Below, piece after piece: positions 14,802 through 21,288 of a DNA stretch of 44,525 nucleotides. Positions within the stretch are counted from its first letter, which is position 1. Each line of letters opens with the position of its first letter. The DNA is from 12-FULL-44-12b sp964364225. GTDB taxonomy: Bacteria; Patescibacteriota; Minisyncoccia; Phycocordibacterales; Zambryskibacteraceae. The position numbers were made by a program, and so were the translations under genes. The stretch covers positions 1-44,525 of the forward strand of contig CAYIKP010000006.1 of the NCBI GenBank assembly GCA_964364225.1, in the 5' to 3' direction. A model generated the notes under the pieces. It searched no databases and had not been told where the DNA came from. It was given only the letters and a program-made list of their open reading frames with translations.

Positions 14802-15560
14802 ATGAATGAAAATCAAATACACGGTTGGAAATTTTGGGTATTACTCGCATTAGTTGTTTTTGCAGTTTCATCTTTTGGGAAAGATGGAGAAAAATTTGAT
14901 GGAACAAAAACAATCGCTGTTCAGGGAACGGGAGATGTTTATGCCATACAAGACACTGTAATGCTTTCTTTTACTGTTACAAAAACAGCTAAAGATGTGA
15001 AGGTGGCCCAGAAAGATATGAATGATGTAGTGACACAAATTTTAAAGGCCGTAAAAACTTTAGGTGTTGAGGATAAAAATGTAAAGACAATTTCATATAG
15101 TGTTTATCCGCATTATGTAAATGAGGCTTCACCATGCCCATATGGCTCTTATTGCCCAACTAATAGTAAGGTGGATGGATTTGATGCAAGTCAGACTATT
15201 GAAATAAAAATGCATGATTTAGATAAATCGGGCGAATTAGTTTCCGAGATAGGTAAGTTTAATCCAACTTCAGTTTCTGGACTCCAGTTTGTGGTTGAAG
15301 ATGATAAGGCCGTTCTTAGAGAGGCGCGTCAAAAAGCAATTGATGATGCAAAAACAAAAGCAAAAGAACTCGCAAGAGATTTGGGCGTGCGCCTTGGAAG
15401 AGTTGTTTCGTTTGATGAGGGCGGAAGAGGATATCAGCCCCTCTACATGATGGCATCTGAAAAAGGAGGAATGGGGGGAGATATGCCAACCCCAACAGTA
15501 ATGCCAACGGGGCAAAATAAAATTACCTCAAATGTGACTATTGTTTACGAAATAAGATAA
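14802..15560 (+). CDS. SIMPL (DUF541) domain secreted protein
   Basis: 252 residues: an N-terminal hydrophobic anchor (about 8-23) and one SIMPL domain starting at TIAVQGTGDVYAIQDTVMLSFTV. The conserved helix with AREARQKAIDDAKTKAKELA-like residues (AVLREARQKAIDDAKTKA) and the final ITSNVTIVYEI strand are present. The domain forms oligomeric shells in related proteins; the physiological role is unclear. It begins 14 nt after the methyltransferase and ends at a strong terminator. Confidence 0.85.
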   Translation: MNENQIHGWKFWVLLALVVFAVSSFGKDGEKFDGTKTIAVQGTGDVYAIQDTVMLSFTVTKTAKDVKVAQKDMNDVVTQILKAVKTLGVEDKNVKTISYSVYPHYVNEASPCPYGSYCPTNSKVDGFDASQTIEIKMHDLDKSGELVSEIGKFNPTSVSGLQFVVEDDKAVLREARQKAIDDAKTKAKELARDLGVRLGRVVSFDEGGRGYQPLYMMASEKGGMGGDMPTPTVMPTGQNKITSNVTIVYEIR

Positions 15561-15580
15561 CAAATATAATAATGCAGACC

Positions 15581-15608
15581 AAAAAACGGCCCTACAGGGC
15601 TGTTTTTT
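15581..15608 (+). terminator. Bidirectional intrinsic terminator
   Basis: AAAAAACGGCCC and GGGCTGTTTTTT form a 12-bp stem (one G-U pair) around TACA, with a T-run on the plus strand. It closes the methyltransferase-SIMPL unit. Confidence 0.85.
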
Positions 15609-15639
15609 GATGTATTAAACAGATAAAATTAAAAAGTAC

Positions 15640-15668
15640 TTGACAAGTTATATTAAACCTGCTATACT
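15640..15668 (+). promoter_or_regulatory. Strong promoter of a small structured RNA
   Basis: TTGACA (15640-15645), a 17-nt spacer and TATACT (15663-15668) are near-consensus sigma70 elements. The predicted start is about 15675. Confidence 0.8.
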
Positions 15669-15675
15669 TGTAATA

Positions 15676-15800
15676 GGGCTGGTGTTCGGGGAGTAAGCCA
15701 ACAATTGCTCAAGCACACGGAAGTTGGTGGTTCCAAAGCCGTCAAGGCACGGTACCCGTGAAGCTTCTCGAGCACCAGCGAACACAAACAATTAACCGGA
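15676..15800 (+). ncRNA. Structured leader RNA of unknown class
   Basis: About 125 nt between a strong promoter and a 13-codon ORF. An outer 11-bp stem (15678-15688 with 15769-15779, one G-U pair) encloses inner pairings such as CCGT/ACGG and GGAA/TTCC. The inner ACGGAAGTTGG resembles the ACGGAAGUAGG core of glnA/downstream-peptide (glutamine) riboswitch RNAs, and a short peptide gene follows, as for downstream-peptide RNAs; this match is suggestive only. It does not fit tmRNA, SRP RNA, 6S RNA or RNase P. Confidence 0.5.
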
Positions 15801-15807
15801 GGTTACT

Positions 15808-15849
15808 GTGACGAGTTACAGGCTTCACACGCCTCTCGATTACTCGTAG
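15808..15849 (+). CDS. 13-residue peptide with a strong ribosome-binding site
   Basis: GGAGG (15799-15803) precedes a GTG at 15808 by 4 nt. The reading frame encodes MTSYRLHTPLDYS and ends at TAG. A strong terminator follows 8 nt later, so this peptide is the only ORF of the transcript. It could be a real small protein or a regulatory upstream-type peptide; the sequence alone does not decide. Confidence 0.45.
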   Translation: MTSYRLHTPLDYS

Positions 15850-15857
15850 AGGCTGAT

Positions 15858-15888
15858 GGGCCCCCACTAACAAGTGGGGGCCCTTTTT
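15858..15888 (+). terminator. Strong intrinsic terminator of the small-RNA unit
   Basis: GGGCCCCCACT and AGTGGGGGCCC form a perfect 11-bp stem around AACA, followed by TTTTT. Confidence 0.9.
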
Positions 15889-15894
15889 ATTGAG

Positions 15895-15922
15895 TTGACT
15901 TTTTGTTTCAAAAAGGTATATT
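15895..15922 (+). promoter_or_regulatory. Promoter of secE-nusG-rplK
   Basis: TTGACT (15895-15900), a 16-nt spacer and TATATT (15917-15922). The start of transcription falls about 15929, only a few bases before a terminator-like hairpin. Confidence 0.7.
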
Positions 15923-15931
15923 AGTCAGGTC

Positions 15932-15950
15932 AGCCCTCGGGGCTTTTTTT
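15932..15950 (+). terminator. Terminator-like hairpin at the very start of the secE-nusG transcript
   Basis: AGCCC-TCG-GGGCT followed by six T. It lies after the secE promoter, not before it, and the preceding unit already has its own terminator. It may act as an attenuator of the operon that encodes the elongation factor NusG, or merely cap the 5' end. Confidence 0.55.
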
Positions 15951-15976
15951 ATTACAATATTTATTAACTGAAAAAT

Positions 15977-16156
15977 ATGAAAATTGTTGATTATGTAAAG
16001 GAAACAAAAGGCGAACTCTCCCACGTCTCTTGGCCTACAAGAAAACAAGCAGTAGCCTTTACTGCACTTGTTATCGGCATTTCTGTAGCAGTTGCAATTT
16101 ACTTGGGTGCAGCAGATTTTCTTCTTTCAAGAATTGTTAAGATTCTCGTTTCTTAA
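15977..16156 (+). CDS. secE: Preprotein translocase subunit SecE
   Basis: 59 residues: an amphipathic N-terminal helix (MKIVDYVKETKGELSHVSWPTRKQ) with the family's conserved VSWPTR motif, then one membrane helix (about 27-50). SecE clamps SecY in the protein-export channel. Single-helix SecE proteins of about 60 residues are typical of most bacteria. It lies 37 nt before nusG, the classical secE-nusG-rplK order. Confidence 0.93.
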   Translation: MKIVDYVKETKGELSHVSWPTRKQAVAFTALVIGISVAVAIYLGAADFLLSRIVKILVS

Positions 16157-16193
16157 TCTATTTAATATTACTTTTTAACTATTACCTTAAATT

Positions 16194-16739
16194 ATGTCAA
16201 AACAAAAGATTTCAGAGGGTCGAAATTGGTATGTGATTCACACCTATGCCGGTTACGAAAATGCTGTTATGCGAAATCTAAAACAGCGCATTGAGTCTCT
16301 TGGAATGGAAGACAGAATCTTTCAGGTAATAGTTCCAACAGAAAAAAAAATAAAAATAAAAGGAGGAAAGCGTGTAGAGGAAGAAGAAAAAATTTATCCC
16401 GGCTACATTTTGGTGGATATGGTGGTAACAGATGATTCTTGGTATGTAGTGAGAAACACCCCTCGCGTGACTGGCTTTGTTGGTTCAGGTGTTTATCCTG
16501 TGCCACTAGACAAAAAAGAAATTGACTCTCTTTTTGCTCGTATGAACGCTGATAAGGTGGTTCACAATATCGATCTAGTTATTGATGATTCCGTTCTTAT
16601 TGTTGACGGACCATTTAAGGATTTGGAGGGCAAGATTAAGGAAGTAGATGATGAAAGAGGCAAGCTTCGTGTACTTGTGTCAATGTTCGGACGCGAAACT
16701 CCTGTGGAATTAGATTTCTTGCAGGTCAAGAAAATATAA
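16194..16739 (+). CDS. nusG: Transcription termination/antitermination factor NusG
   Basis: 181 residues with an NGN domain (WYVIHTYAGYENAV...YPGYILVDMV...VRNTPRVTGFVG) and a C-terminal KOW domain (VLIVDGPFKDLEGKIKEVD...FGRETPVELDFLQV). NusG binds RNA polymerase and links it to Rho or the ribosome. Length is standard. It sits between secE and rplK; a palindromic repeat element separates it from rplK. Confidence 0.96.
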   Translation: MSKQKISEGRNWYVIHTYAGYENAVMRNLKQRIESLGMEDRIFQVIVPTEKKIKIKGGKRVEEEEKIYPGYILVDMVVTDDSWYVVRNTPRVTGFVGSGVYPVPLDKKEIDSLFARMNADKVVHNIDLVIDDSVLIVDGPFKDLEGKIKEVDDERGKLRVLVSMFGRETPVELDFLQVKKI

Positions 16740-16890
16740 CGAGCACTTACTGTGCGACTATATATTTCTTGACCCCCTCCCCAATTTTGGTAATTTGTGC
16801 TTTGTTATGAATTATAGTAGTGTACTGAAACACAAAATTGGGGTCGGGGTGATGATTTTAATTGTCGCTTCGCTCTGTAAAAATCAACCA
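16740..16890 (+). repeat. Palindromic repeat element family 2, copy 1 (rplK leader)
   Basis: Long-range arms GACCCCCTCCCCAATTTTG (16771-16789) and CAAAATTGGGGTCGGGGTG (16833-16851) are nearly complementary. Outside them lies a second hairpin containing TCGCTTCGCTC between TGATTTT and AAAATCA, ending 5 nt before the rplK ATG. The same plan recurs upstream of rpsR (37027-37241). It may be a mobile palindrome, a structured ribosomal-protein leader, or both. Confidence 0.65.
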
Positions 16891-16891
16891 C

Positions 16892-17314
16892 ATGGCAAAA
16901 AAAGTCATTAAAAAATTAAAAATCGTCTTCCCAGCAGGTAAGGCAACCCCTGCGCCACCAGCAGGACCTATTTTGGGTCAGGCAGGTATTAACATTGGCG
17001 AATTCATTAAGCAGTTCAATGATGCTACTCGTGAAATGATGGGGGACACTATTCCAGCAGAAATATCTGTTTATGAAGATAGAACTTTCTCATTTATTTT
17101 AAAAACCCCCCCAGCATCAGCTCTCATACTGAAAGCTCTTGGTAAAGAAAAGGGTTCGGGACATGCTCCGGTTTCAAAGATAGGGACCCTATCAGATAAA
17201 CAACTTACTGAAATTGCTGAAAAGAAAATGGTTGACCTAAATGCTAATAATATAGATGCTGCTAAAAAAATAATCGCAGGTTCAGCTAGATCCATGGGCG
17301 TTGATGTGAAATAA
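16892..17314 (+). CDS. rplK: Ribosomal protein uL11
   Basis: 140 residues, the normal L11 length. It has the proline-rich N-terminus KATPAPPAGPILGQAGINIGEF, the linker and the rRNA-binding C-terminal domain ending in IIAGSARSMGVDV. L11 binds the GTPase-associated region of 23S rRNA. The ATG at 16892 is chosen because it begins the conserved MAKKVIKKLKI; an earlier in-frame start at 16862 lies in the hairpin leader. rplA does not follow, so the usual rplK-rplA pairing is broken by a cassette gene. Confidence 0.96.
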   Translation: MAKKVIKKLKIVFPAGKATPAPPAGPILGQAGINIGEFIKQFNDATREMMGDTIPAEISVYEDRTFSFILKTPPASALILKALGKEKGSGHAPVSKIGTLSDKQLTEIAEKKMVDLNANNIDAAKKIIAGSARSMGVDVK

Positions 17315-17334
17315 TACTTAAAGAAAGTGTTCAA

Positions 17335-17368
17335 AACACAAAATGCCTCTTCGGAGGCATTTTGTGTT
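17335..17368 (+). terminator. UUCG-capped hairpin after rplK
   Basis: A perfect 15-bp stem (17335-17349 with 17354-17368) closes a C-TTCG-G tetraloop. No T-tract follows, so it may work as a processing or mRNA-stabilising hairpin rather than a simple terminator. Confidence 0.6.
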
Positions 17369-17408
17369 AGTTTGGGAACTAGAAAGTCCCCCGAACAAAG
17401 GAGAAACA

Positions 17409-17714
17409 ATGCTCACAGTTCTTTTCTCTGATTACCCAAGGGATTTAGATAGAAATTGGACAAACTTCTGTTTAGATCTCATGGGGTTTACAAAAGGAAC
17501 TCTTGGTCACCAAGTTTCCCAGATACAGCGAGGCAGAGACTTTCCTGTGGTTGATGCTTTCGTTGTTTTTCCGGGCACTGACTGTGAGGAAGATAAGGCA
17601 GGGGCAGGAATGCACAACATTCCGGTTCTTGAACTCAGAAACCACAGTTACTTTAAATGTTCTGTAGCAATCCAAGAGTTTCTTGACGAGATTGAGAAAA
17701 TAAAAAATCCGTAA
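17409..17714 (+). CDS. Small protein of unknown function, weakly SLOG/DUF2493-like
   Basis: 101 residues from ATG 17409, preceded by a clear Shine-Dalgarno AAAGGAG with 5-nt spacing. The centre, VVDAFVVFPGTDCEEDKAGAGMHNIPVLEL, recalls the nucleotide-binding region of SLOG-type Rossmann proteins (VDAVVAFPGG.GT...A..IPV), but the N-terminus does not give a firm match. The stop codon lies within the stem of its terminator. It stands upstream of a deoxyribosyltransferase-like gene and a dTMP-synthesis group, so nucleotide binding would fit the neighbourhood. Confidence 0.6.
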   Translation: MLTVLFSDYPRDLDRNWTNFCLDLMGFTKGTLGHQVSQIQRGRDFPVVDAFVVFPGTDCEEDKAGAGMHNIPVLELRNHSYFKCSVAIQEFLDEIEKIKNP

Positions 17715-17745
17715 TGTGTAGTTGGGACACATTACGGATTTTTTG
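17702..17745 (+). terminator. Strong intrinsic terminator overlapping the stop codon
   Basis: An 18-bp perfect stem (17702-17719 with 17727-17744) around AGTTGGG, ending in TTTTTT. The T-run runs into TTGCTT (17743-17748), the likely -35 of the next gene, with TAGTTT (17766-17771) as its -10 after 17 nt. Confidence 0.88.
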
Positions 17746-17799
17746 CTTAATTATCATTAATGGGGTAGTTTTAATACAGAAAATAACAACGAGGAGATT

Positions 17800-18258
17800 A
17801 TGCGTCGCAAGGTGATGAAGATTTATGTTGGGTGTGCCCTCAAGGGTGCACCCAAAAAGTTTGTTAAGTTCGTTGCGGAAGTAAAGAAAAATCTAGCAGA
17901 GAGGAATAAGGGAAAACTCGTAGTTTTAGAATTTCTTGGTCTTGGGGTTGGCTCTGATGCTGATGTATACCGGGTAGATATTGGTAATGTAATGAAGTGT
18001 GATTTTTTCATTGCCTTTATTGACAATGCATCAACCGGCCTTGGGATTGAACTCGGTGAAATGATGAGGGGGAGAGAAATACCATTTCTCATTCTCGGAA
18101 ATTACCGAAGGAAGCACAACAGAATGGCCACTGGTGCTGTAAAGAATCGAAAAGAGCGCGGGTGTTTTGCGGAATATACCTCGATGGAGAATGCGGTTAG
18201 AATCATCGAGGGCTTTGCTAGGGTTCATCCGTTACTCAAGAAGTTTAAGTACACATAG
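17800..18258 (+). CDS. Nucleoside 2-deoxyribosyltransferase-like protein
   Basis: 152 residues. The fold pattern is that of the nucleoside 2-deoxyribosyltransferase / DUF4406 group: an N-terminal IYVGCALKGAP strand-turn, VYRVDIGNVMKCDFFIAFIDNASTGLGIELGEM with the conserved Asp and GxGxELGEM, and REIPFLIL. Family members cleave or transfer the glycosidic bond of deoxynucleosides or deoxynucleoside monophosphates. The start at 17800 follows GAGGAG by 3 nt, close but usable; an ATG at 17815 is the alternative. GC-rich relative to the core genes. Confidence 0.65.
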   Translation: MRRKVMKIYVGCALKGAPKKFVKFVAEVKKNLAERNKGKLVVLEFLGLGVGSDADVYRVDIGNVMKCDFFIAFIDNASTGLGIELGEMMRGREIPFLILGNYRRKHNRMATGAVKNRKERGCFAEYTSMENAVRIIEGFARVHPLLKKFKYT

Positions 18259-18262
18259 AAGA

Positions 18263-18296
18263 AAGGGCCGTCTGCGATATATCGCAGACGGCCCTT
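18263..18296. terminator. 34-bp perfect palindrome, shared convergent terminator
   Basis: 17-bp arms meet with no spacer (centre GATATATC) between two convergent genes ending at 18258 and 18304. It can serve both strands; neither side has a long T-run. Confidence 0.75.
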
Positions 18297-18303
18297 ATTG
18301 TTC

Positions 18304-19692
18304 TCACTTTTTCATAACGATGTCGTGTTTTCCCCGCTTCACGTCGAACGCCTCTGGGTCATCGTCGAGGTGAAGCGCGAGTTCGTACTTTCCGAACTCG
18401 TCCATAAGTACTTCTGCCATTTGTCGAGCACGACGACGAAGGGTCGGGTGTACGGAACGGGTACTGCGAAGCTCAACGAGATACACCAGAGCGCGTAGGT
18501 CGCCGACAAGTGCATTCGGGGTCCTGTATCCCATTGGGTGGAAATACTGCGCTTCCTCTGGCGAAAGGTTCAGTCTTTCGACAGCGTCTCTTTGATACTC
18601 GATGAGCTTAAGTACCTCGCTCCGAATCTCCCGTGGCATCTCATCGATGTACCACTGCTCAAAACCAAAATTGGTCGTAAGAAGTGGCATTCTCTGAGTT
18701 ACGGCTCGGTGTCGTTGAATGTCTCTGAACGAGCCGAAACACAGAAGGAATTCAAAACGGACCGTGCCACAGAAGGCAACTTCTTTCGGAAGCTCGGTTT
18801 TCGGCGGACGATTGTGCATAGCCGGCAGTATCGACTCTGTTAGTTTCCAGTCAATTCCGTCAGCATTGAAGGCGAAGTCTGGATGAATAGTTGCGTCACC
18901 GTAGTAGTTGTGTCGCATCCATACCGCGTGGTAGCTTTCCGTTGCATCGTACCGCTTGAGCGTGAATGAGCTTGGGAAGGCTTCTCGAAGGGCATCCTCC
19001 ATCTTTTCCGCGACATCGCGCACCTCATCAAGTAGATGATGTCTCAGCCACTCAATGTGATCCGCTGCTTGTCGCAAATTGGTGTGCCATGCGAGATTGG
19101 TTGATGCGCCAGCCGGCAGAAGTCCGCGTACCACATCGAATGCACGAGCCTTGATAGCTTTTTCGTAGTCGGCACGGTCCCACCCATCTTGGAATGGAAA
19201 GCGTTTTTTGAAGTGCTTGACCATTACTGGTAGGTATCTGACGTAGGCGTCGCGCCAAGCCTCATGTACGGATCTTGACCAGAAATTTCCGACAATGTCG
19301 ATGAATCTCTGATTCGCGAAGTCGATGTAGCGAGTGGATGCTTCTTGTCCGCTGTAGAGGGGCCAGTCCTGAATAGCTTTCGCCACTAACATGGACACAC
19401 CTTCGATGAAAATCGTGGCTGTGCCACAATCGCCAATTGATTTGTGCCCGTAGCCCACATAGAAAGAAGCCATGAATTTCTTGGCGCCTTTCTTTGCGAG
19501 AATTGTCAGGTGGTCGAAAAGCCCGCCCACAGAGCGTGAGTGGAGGGCCTGAAGCATTGCCTCTTCCTCTGGGCCGATAACCGCGCCAGTATTAAGGACA
19601 ATGACCTGTCCTCCATATTTTGTCTCCCGTACCACGTGTTTGAGACGTTTCAACATAAACTTCCAAAACCAGTTCCTAATCGCAGCGAACAT
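18304..19692 (-). CDS. Double-domain ThyX-like flavin-dependent thymidylate synthase
   Basis: 462 residues, about twice a normal ThyX. ThyX makes dTMP from dUMP using methylene-THF, FAD and NADPH. The N-terminal half has GHKSIGD (82-88), a SGQEASTRY segment (114-122) like the ThyX SxRY region, and LLPAGASTNLAWHTNLRQ (191-208). Where ThyX normally has RHR it reads QDW. The C-terminal half has QRHRAVTQRMPLL with the RHR at 327-329 and a second GYRTPNALVGDLRALVYLVELR helix. Each half thus keeps complementary parts of the active site, as if one chain were a fused dimer. A Shine-Dalgarno-like GAGG precedes the ATG. High GC; separate promoter. Confidence 0.75.
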   Translation of the reverse strand: MFAAIRNWFWKFMLKRLKHVVRETKYGGQVIVLNTGAVIGPEEEAMLQALHSRSVGGLFDHLTILAKKGAKKFMASFYVGYGHKSIGDCGTATIFIEGVSMLVAKAIQDWPLYSGQEASTRYIDFANQRFIDIVGNFWSRSVHEAWRDAYVRYLPVMVKHFKKRFPFQDGWDRADYEKAIKARAFDVVRGLLPAGASTNLAWHTNLRQAADHIEWLRHHLLDEVRDVAEKMEDALREAFPSSFTLKRYDATESYHAVWMRHNYYGDATIHPDFAFNADGIDWKLTESILPAMHNRPPKTELPKEVAFCGTVRFEFLLCFGSFRDIQRHRAVTQRMPLLTTNFGFEQWYIDEMPREIRSEVLKLIEYQRDAVERLNLSPEEAQYFHPMGYRTPNALVGDLRALVYLVELRSTRSVHPTLRRRARQMAEVLMDEFGKYELALHLDDDPEAFDVKRGKHDIVMKK

Positions 19693-19741
19693 TTTGAGGC
19701 CTCGTATGAAGAAATGTAAAAGGAGCTACGTTCTGGGGCTT

Positions 19742-19769
19742 ACTTTATTCTTATTAAAAAACGAGTCAA
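19742..19769 (-). promoter_or_regulatory. Promoter of the ThyX-like gene
   Basis: On the minus strand TTGACT (19764-19769) and TAAAGT (19742-19747) are separated by 16 nt. It leaves a leader of about 45 nt and lies just past the dCTP-deaminase stop codon. Confidence 0.6.
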
Positions 19770-19772
19770 CCA

Positions 19773-20444
19773 CTATTTTTTTATATCCCTATCGTTATAA
19801 AGTTTTGGAAGCATTGATTTTGGATCCCAATTTTTCTTTAACTCTTTTACGTTTTGCGAACTCTGATATTTTCCAAGTTTAGAATAATCGTGTGCCAATA
19901 TTTCACCTGTCTCAAAAAATATAATTTGGGCAACCCTTCTACCAACAACTAGTGGAATTACGTGGTGAGTGGAATTATTTGTAATTTCCATTGTCCAACG
20001 ATTTATATATCCAACATCACCCCAACCAGCGCATTTGCACACTTCAATAAAATTTCTACCAAGAGATGAACGAGACTTCATCATTGTGGTGATATGATTT
20101 TTTCCGCCAATAAATTCATTTGTATGAGCGAGAATTGTTTCTCCTGGCTTCAAAAGAATTATTTTGTCGTTTGGCGAAATGCCGACAAAATCAAATTTTA
20201 TATCTTTCAAAACATCTTTTGCTTTTTGAGCGATATGTGGTTTTGTTCCCCAAACTTTGTCTGTATGTGTTTTGTTATAGATATTGTAAATAGGGGAAAT
20301 GAGATCAGGCTTTTGTTCTCGAAAATAATGTTCTCCCAAAGTTACATCGTAACTAGATGTAGCCAAGTTTCTTTTATCAAAAGGAGTAATAACTATGTTT
20401 CCTTTCTTCAATTCCGCCAAAATCTTCTTGTCCGATAAAGCCAT
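19773..20444 (-). CDS. dcd: dCTP deaminase family protein
   Basis: 223 residues. Dcd converts dCTP to dUTP (some relatives go on to dUMP), supplying substrate for thymidylate synthesis. The dUTPase-like fold is recognised by LATSSYDVTLGEHYF, the MKSRSSLGR motif, the GWGDVGYINRWTMEITNNS strand pair with the catalytic-type Glu, and GRRVAQIIFFETG. It is longer than the usual 190 residues. The gene is AT-rich, unlike the thyX-like and tmk genes on either side. Whether it is mono- or bifunctional cannot be told. Confidence 0.87.
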   Translation of the reverse strand: MALSDKKILAELKKGNIVITPFDKRNLATSSYDVTLGEHYFREQKPDLISPIYNIYNKTHTDKVWGTKPHIAQKAKDVLKDIKFDFVGISPNDKIILLKPGETILAHTNEFIGGKNHITTMMKSRSSLGRNFIEVCKCAGWGDVGYINRWTMEITNNSTHHVIPLVVGRRVAQIIFFETGEILAHDYSKLGKYQSSQNVKELKKNWDPKSMLPKLYNDRDIKK

Positions 20445-20558
20445 AAGTTTGTTAAAAGGAATTATATATTGTCCGCTTTGATATGCATATTGACTTGATA
20501 CAAATTAAGTTTAGTTTTGGTTGCAGAAGTTCTTCCACCATTTTTACAGGATATCTTG

Positions 20559-21224
20559 ATGCCAAGAGGCAAACTTGTAGTTCTCGAAGGGGGCGATGCC
20601 GCCGGAAAGAAGACACAAACCGAGCTCTTGGTGGACTCCTTAAGAGCTTTTGGCGTGTCGTGCGGGACTCTGAGTTTTCCTATGTACGACACTCCTACAG
20701 GAAAGCTTGTTAAGGAGTTTTTGATGGGTGATCATGGCGACTTTAGGCATGCGAACCCCATCTTGTCTGCACTTCCATTCGTTCTGGACCGTTCAGCTGG
20801 TAGACACAAGATCAAGGACGCGCTTGAGGGTAACGAGATCGTAATCTCGAATCGGTATGCGGAATCAAATTTCGCCTTCAACGCAGCGAAGGTTCCGGAT
20901 GACGAGCAAGAAGCCCTTGTCGCTCGTTTGGTTGAGCTTGAATACACCGAGCTTAATCTCATTCCGCGCCCAGACAGAGTGATCTATCTCGCTGTCTCGC
21001 CAGAGACATCAGCACGACTTCTCAACAAGCGCGGGGAAAGAAAGGATCAGTACGAAGATGATGCCGATTTTCAAACTCGAGTAGAGATTGCTTATCGGCA
21101 TTTGGCTGTTGCTGATCCTCTAAGATGGAGGGTCGTGAATTGCGATCCGAATGGCGTCATGAGGTCTCCAGAGGACATCCATCAGGAAGTAAAGATGCAC
21201 GTGGCTGAACTCATGGGGATTTGA
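20559..21224 (+). CDS. tmk: Thymidylate kinase
   Basis: 221 residues from ATG 20559 (an in-frame TTG at 20517 would add a non-conserved tail). dTMP + ATP gives dTDP. The P-loop is LEGGDAAGKKTQ (Lys17), the substrate motif SNRYAESNFAFNAAK stands where DRY is usual, and a LID-like RLLNKRGERKDQYEDD follows. GC-rich codon use and a following terminator mark it as one of the cassette-style genes. TTGACT (20490-20495) with TAAGTT (20506-20511) is a possible promoter. It completes a dCTP-dUMP-dTMP-dTDP route with its neighbours. Confidence 0.88.
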   Translation: MPRGKLVVLEGGDAAGKKTQTELLVDSLRAFGVSCGTLSFPMYDTPTGKLVKEFLMGDHGDFRHANPILSALPFVLDRSAGRHKIKDALEGNEIVISNRYAESNFAFNAAKVPDDEQEALVARLVELEYTELNLIPRPDRVIYLAVSPETSARLLNKRGERKDQYEDDADFQTRVEIAYRHLAVADPLRWRVVNCDPNGVMRSPEDIHQEVKMHVAELMGI

Positions 21225-21240
21225 TCTCCAAAGTAAATAT

Positions 21241-21276
21241 CCCGCAGGACGATAGTTATCGTCCTGCGGGGTTTGT
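21241..21276 (+). terminator. Intrinsic terminator of tmk
   Basis: CCCGCAGGACGAT and ATCGTCCTGCGGG form a perfect 13-bp stem around AGTT, followed by GTTTGTT. It directly abuts the -10 box of argS. Confidence 0.85.
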
Positions 21277-21282
21277 TATTAT
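21277..21282 (+). promoter_or_regulatory. -10 box TATTAT of argS
   Basis: Ends 7 nt before a GTG start at 21289. The ATG inside this box (21281) opens a frame that stops after three codons, so GTG is the start. Confidence 0.55.
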
Positions 21283-21288
21283 GAAGAG

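Noticed and set aside
15676..15800. SRP RNA, 6S RNA or tmRNA
   Set aside because: The SRP core (GGAA loop with AGCAG opposite AGG), the 6S bulge layout and the tmRNA tRNA-like ends are not found.
17820..18228. Minus-strand frames across the deoxyribosyltransferase-like gene
   Set aside because: The plus-strand frame has a Shine-Dalgarno, domain motifs and a terminator; the others have none.
18538..18843. Plus-strand frames inside the ThyX-like gene
   Set aside because: They are shadows of a long minus-strand coding sequence with clear ThyX motifs.
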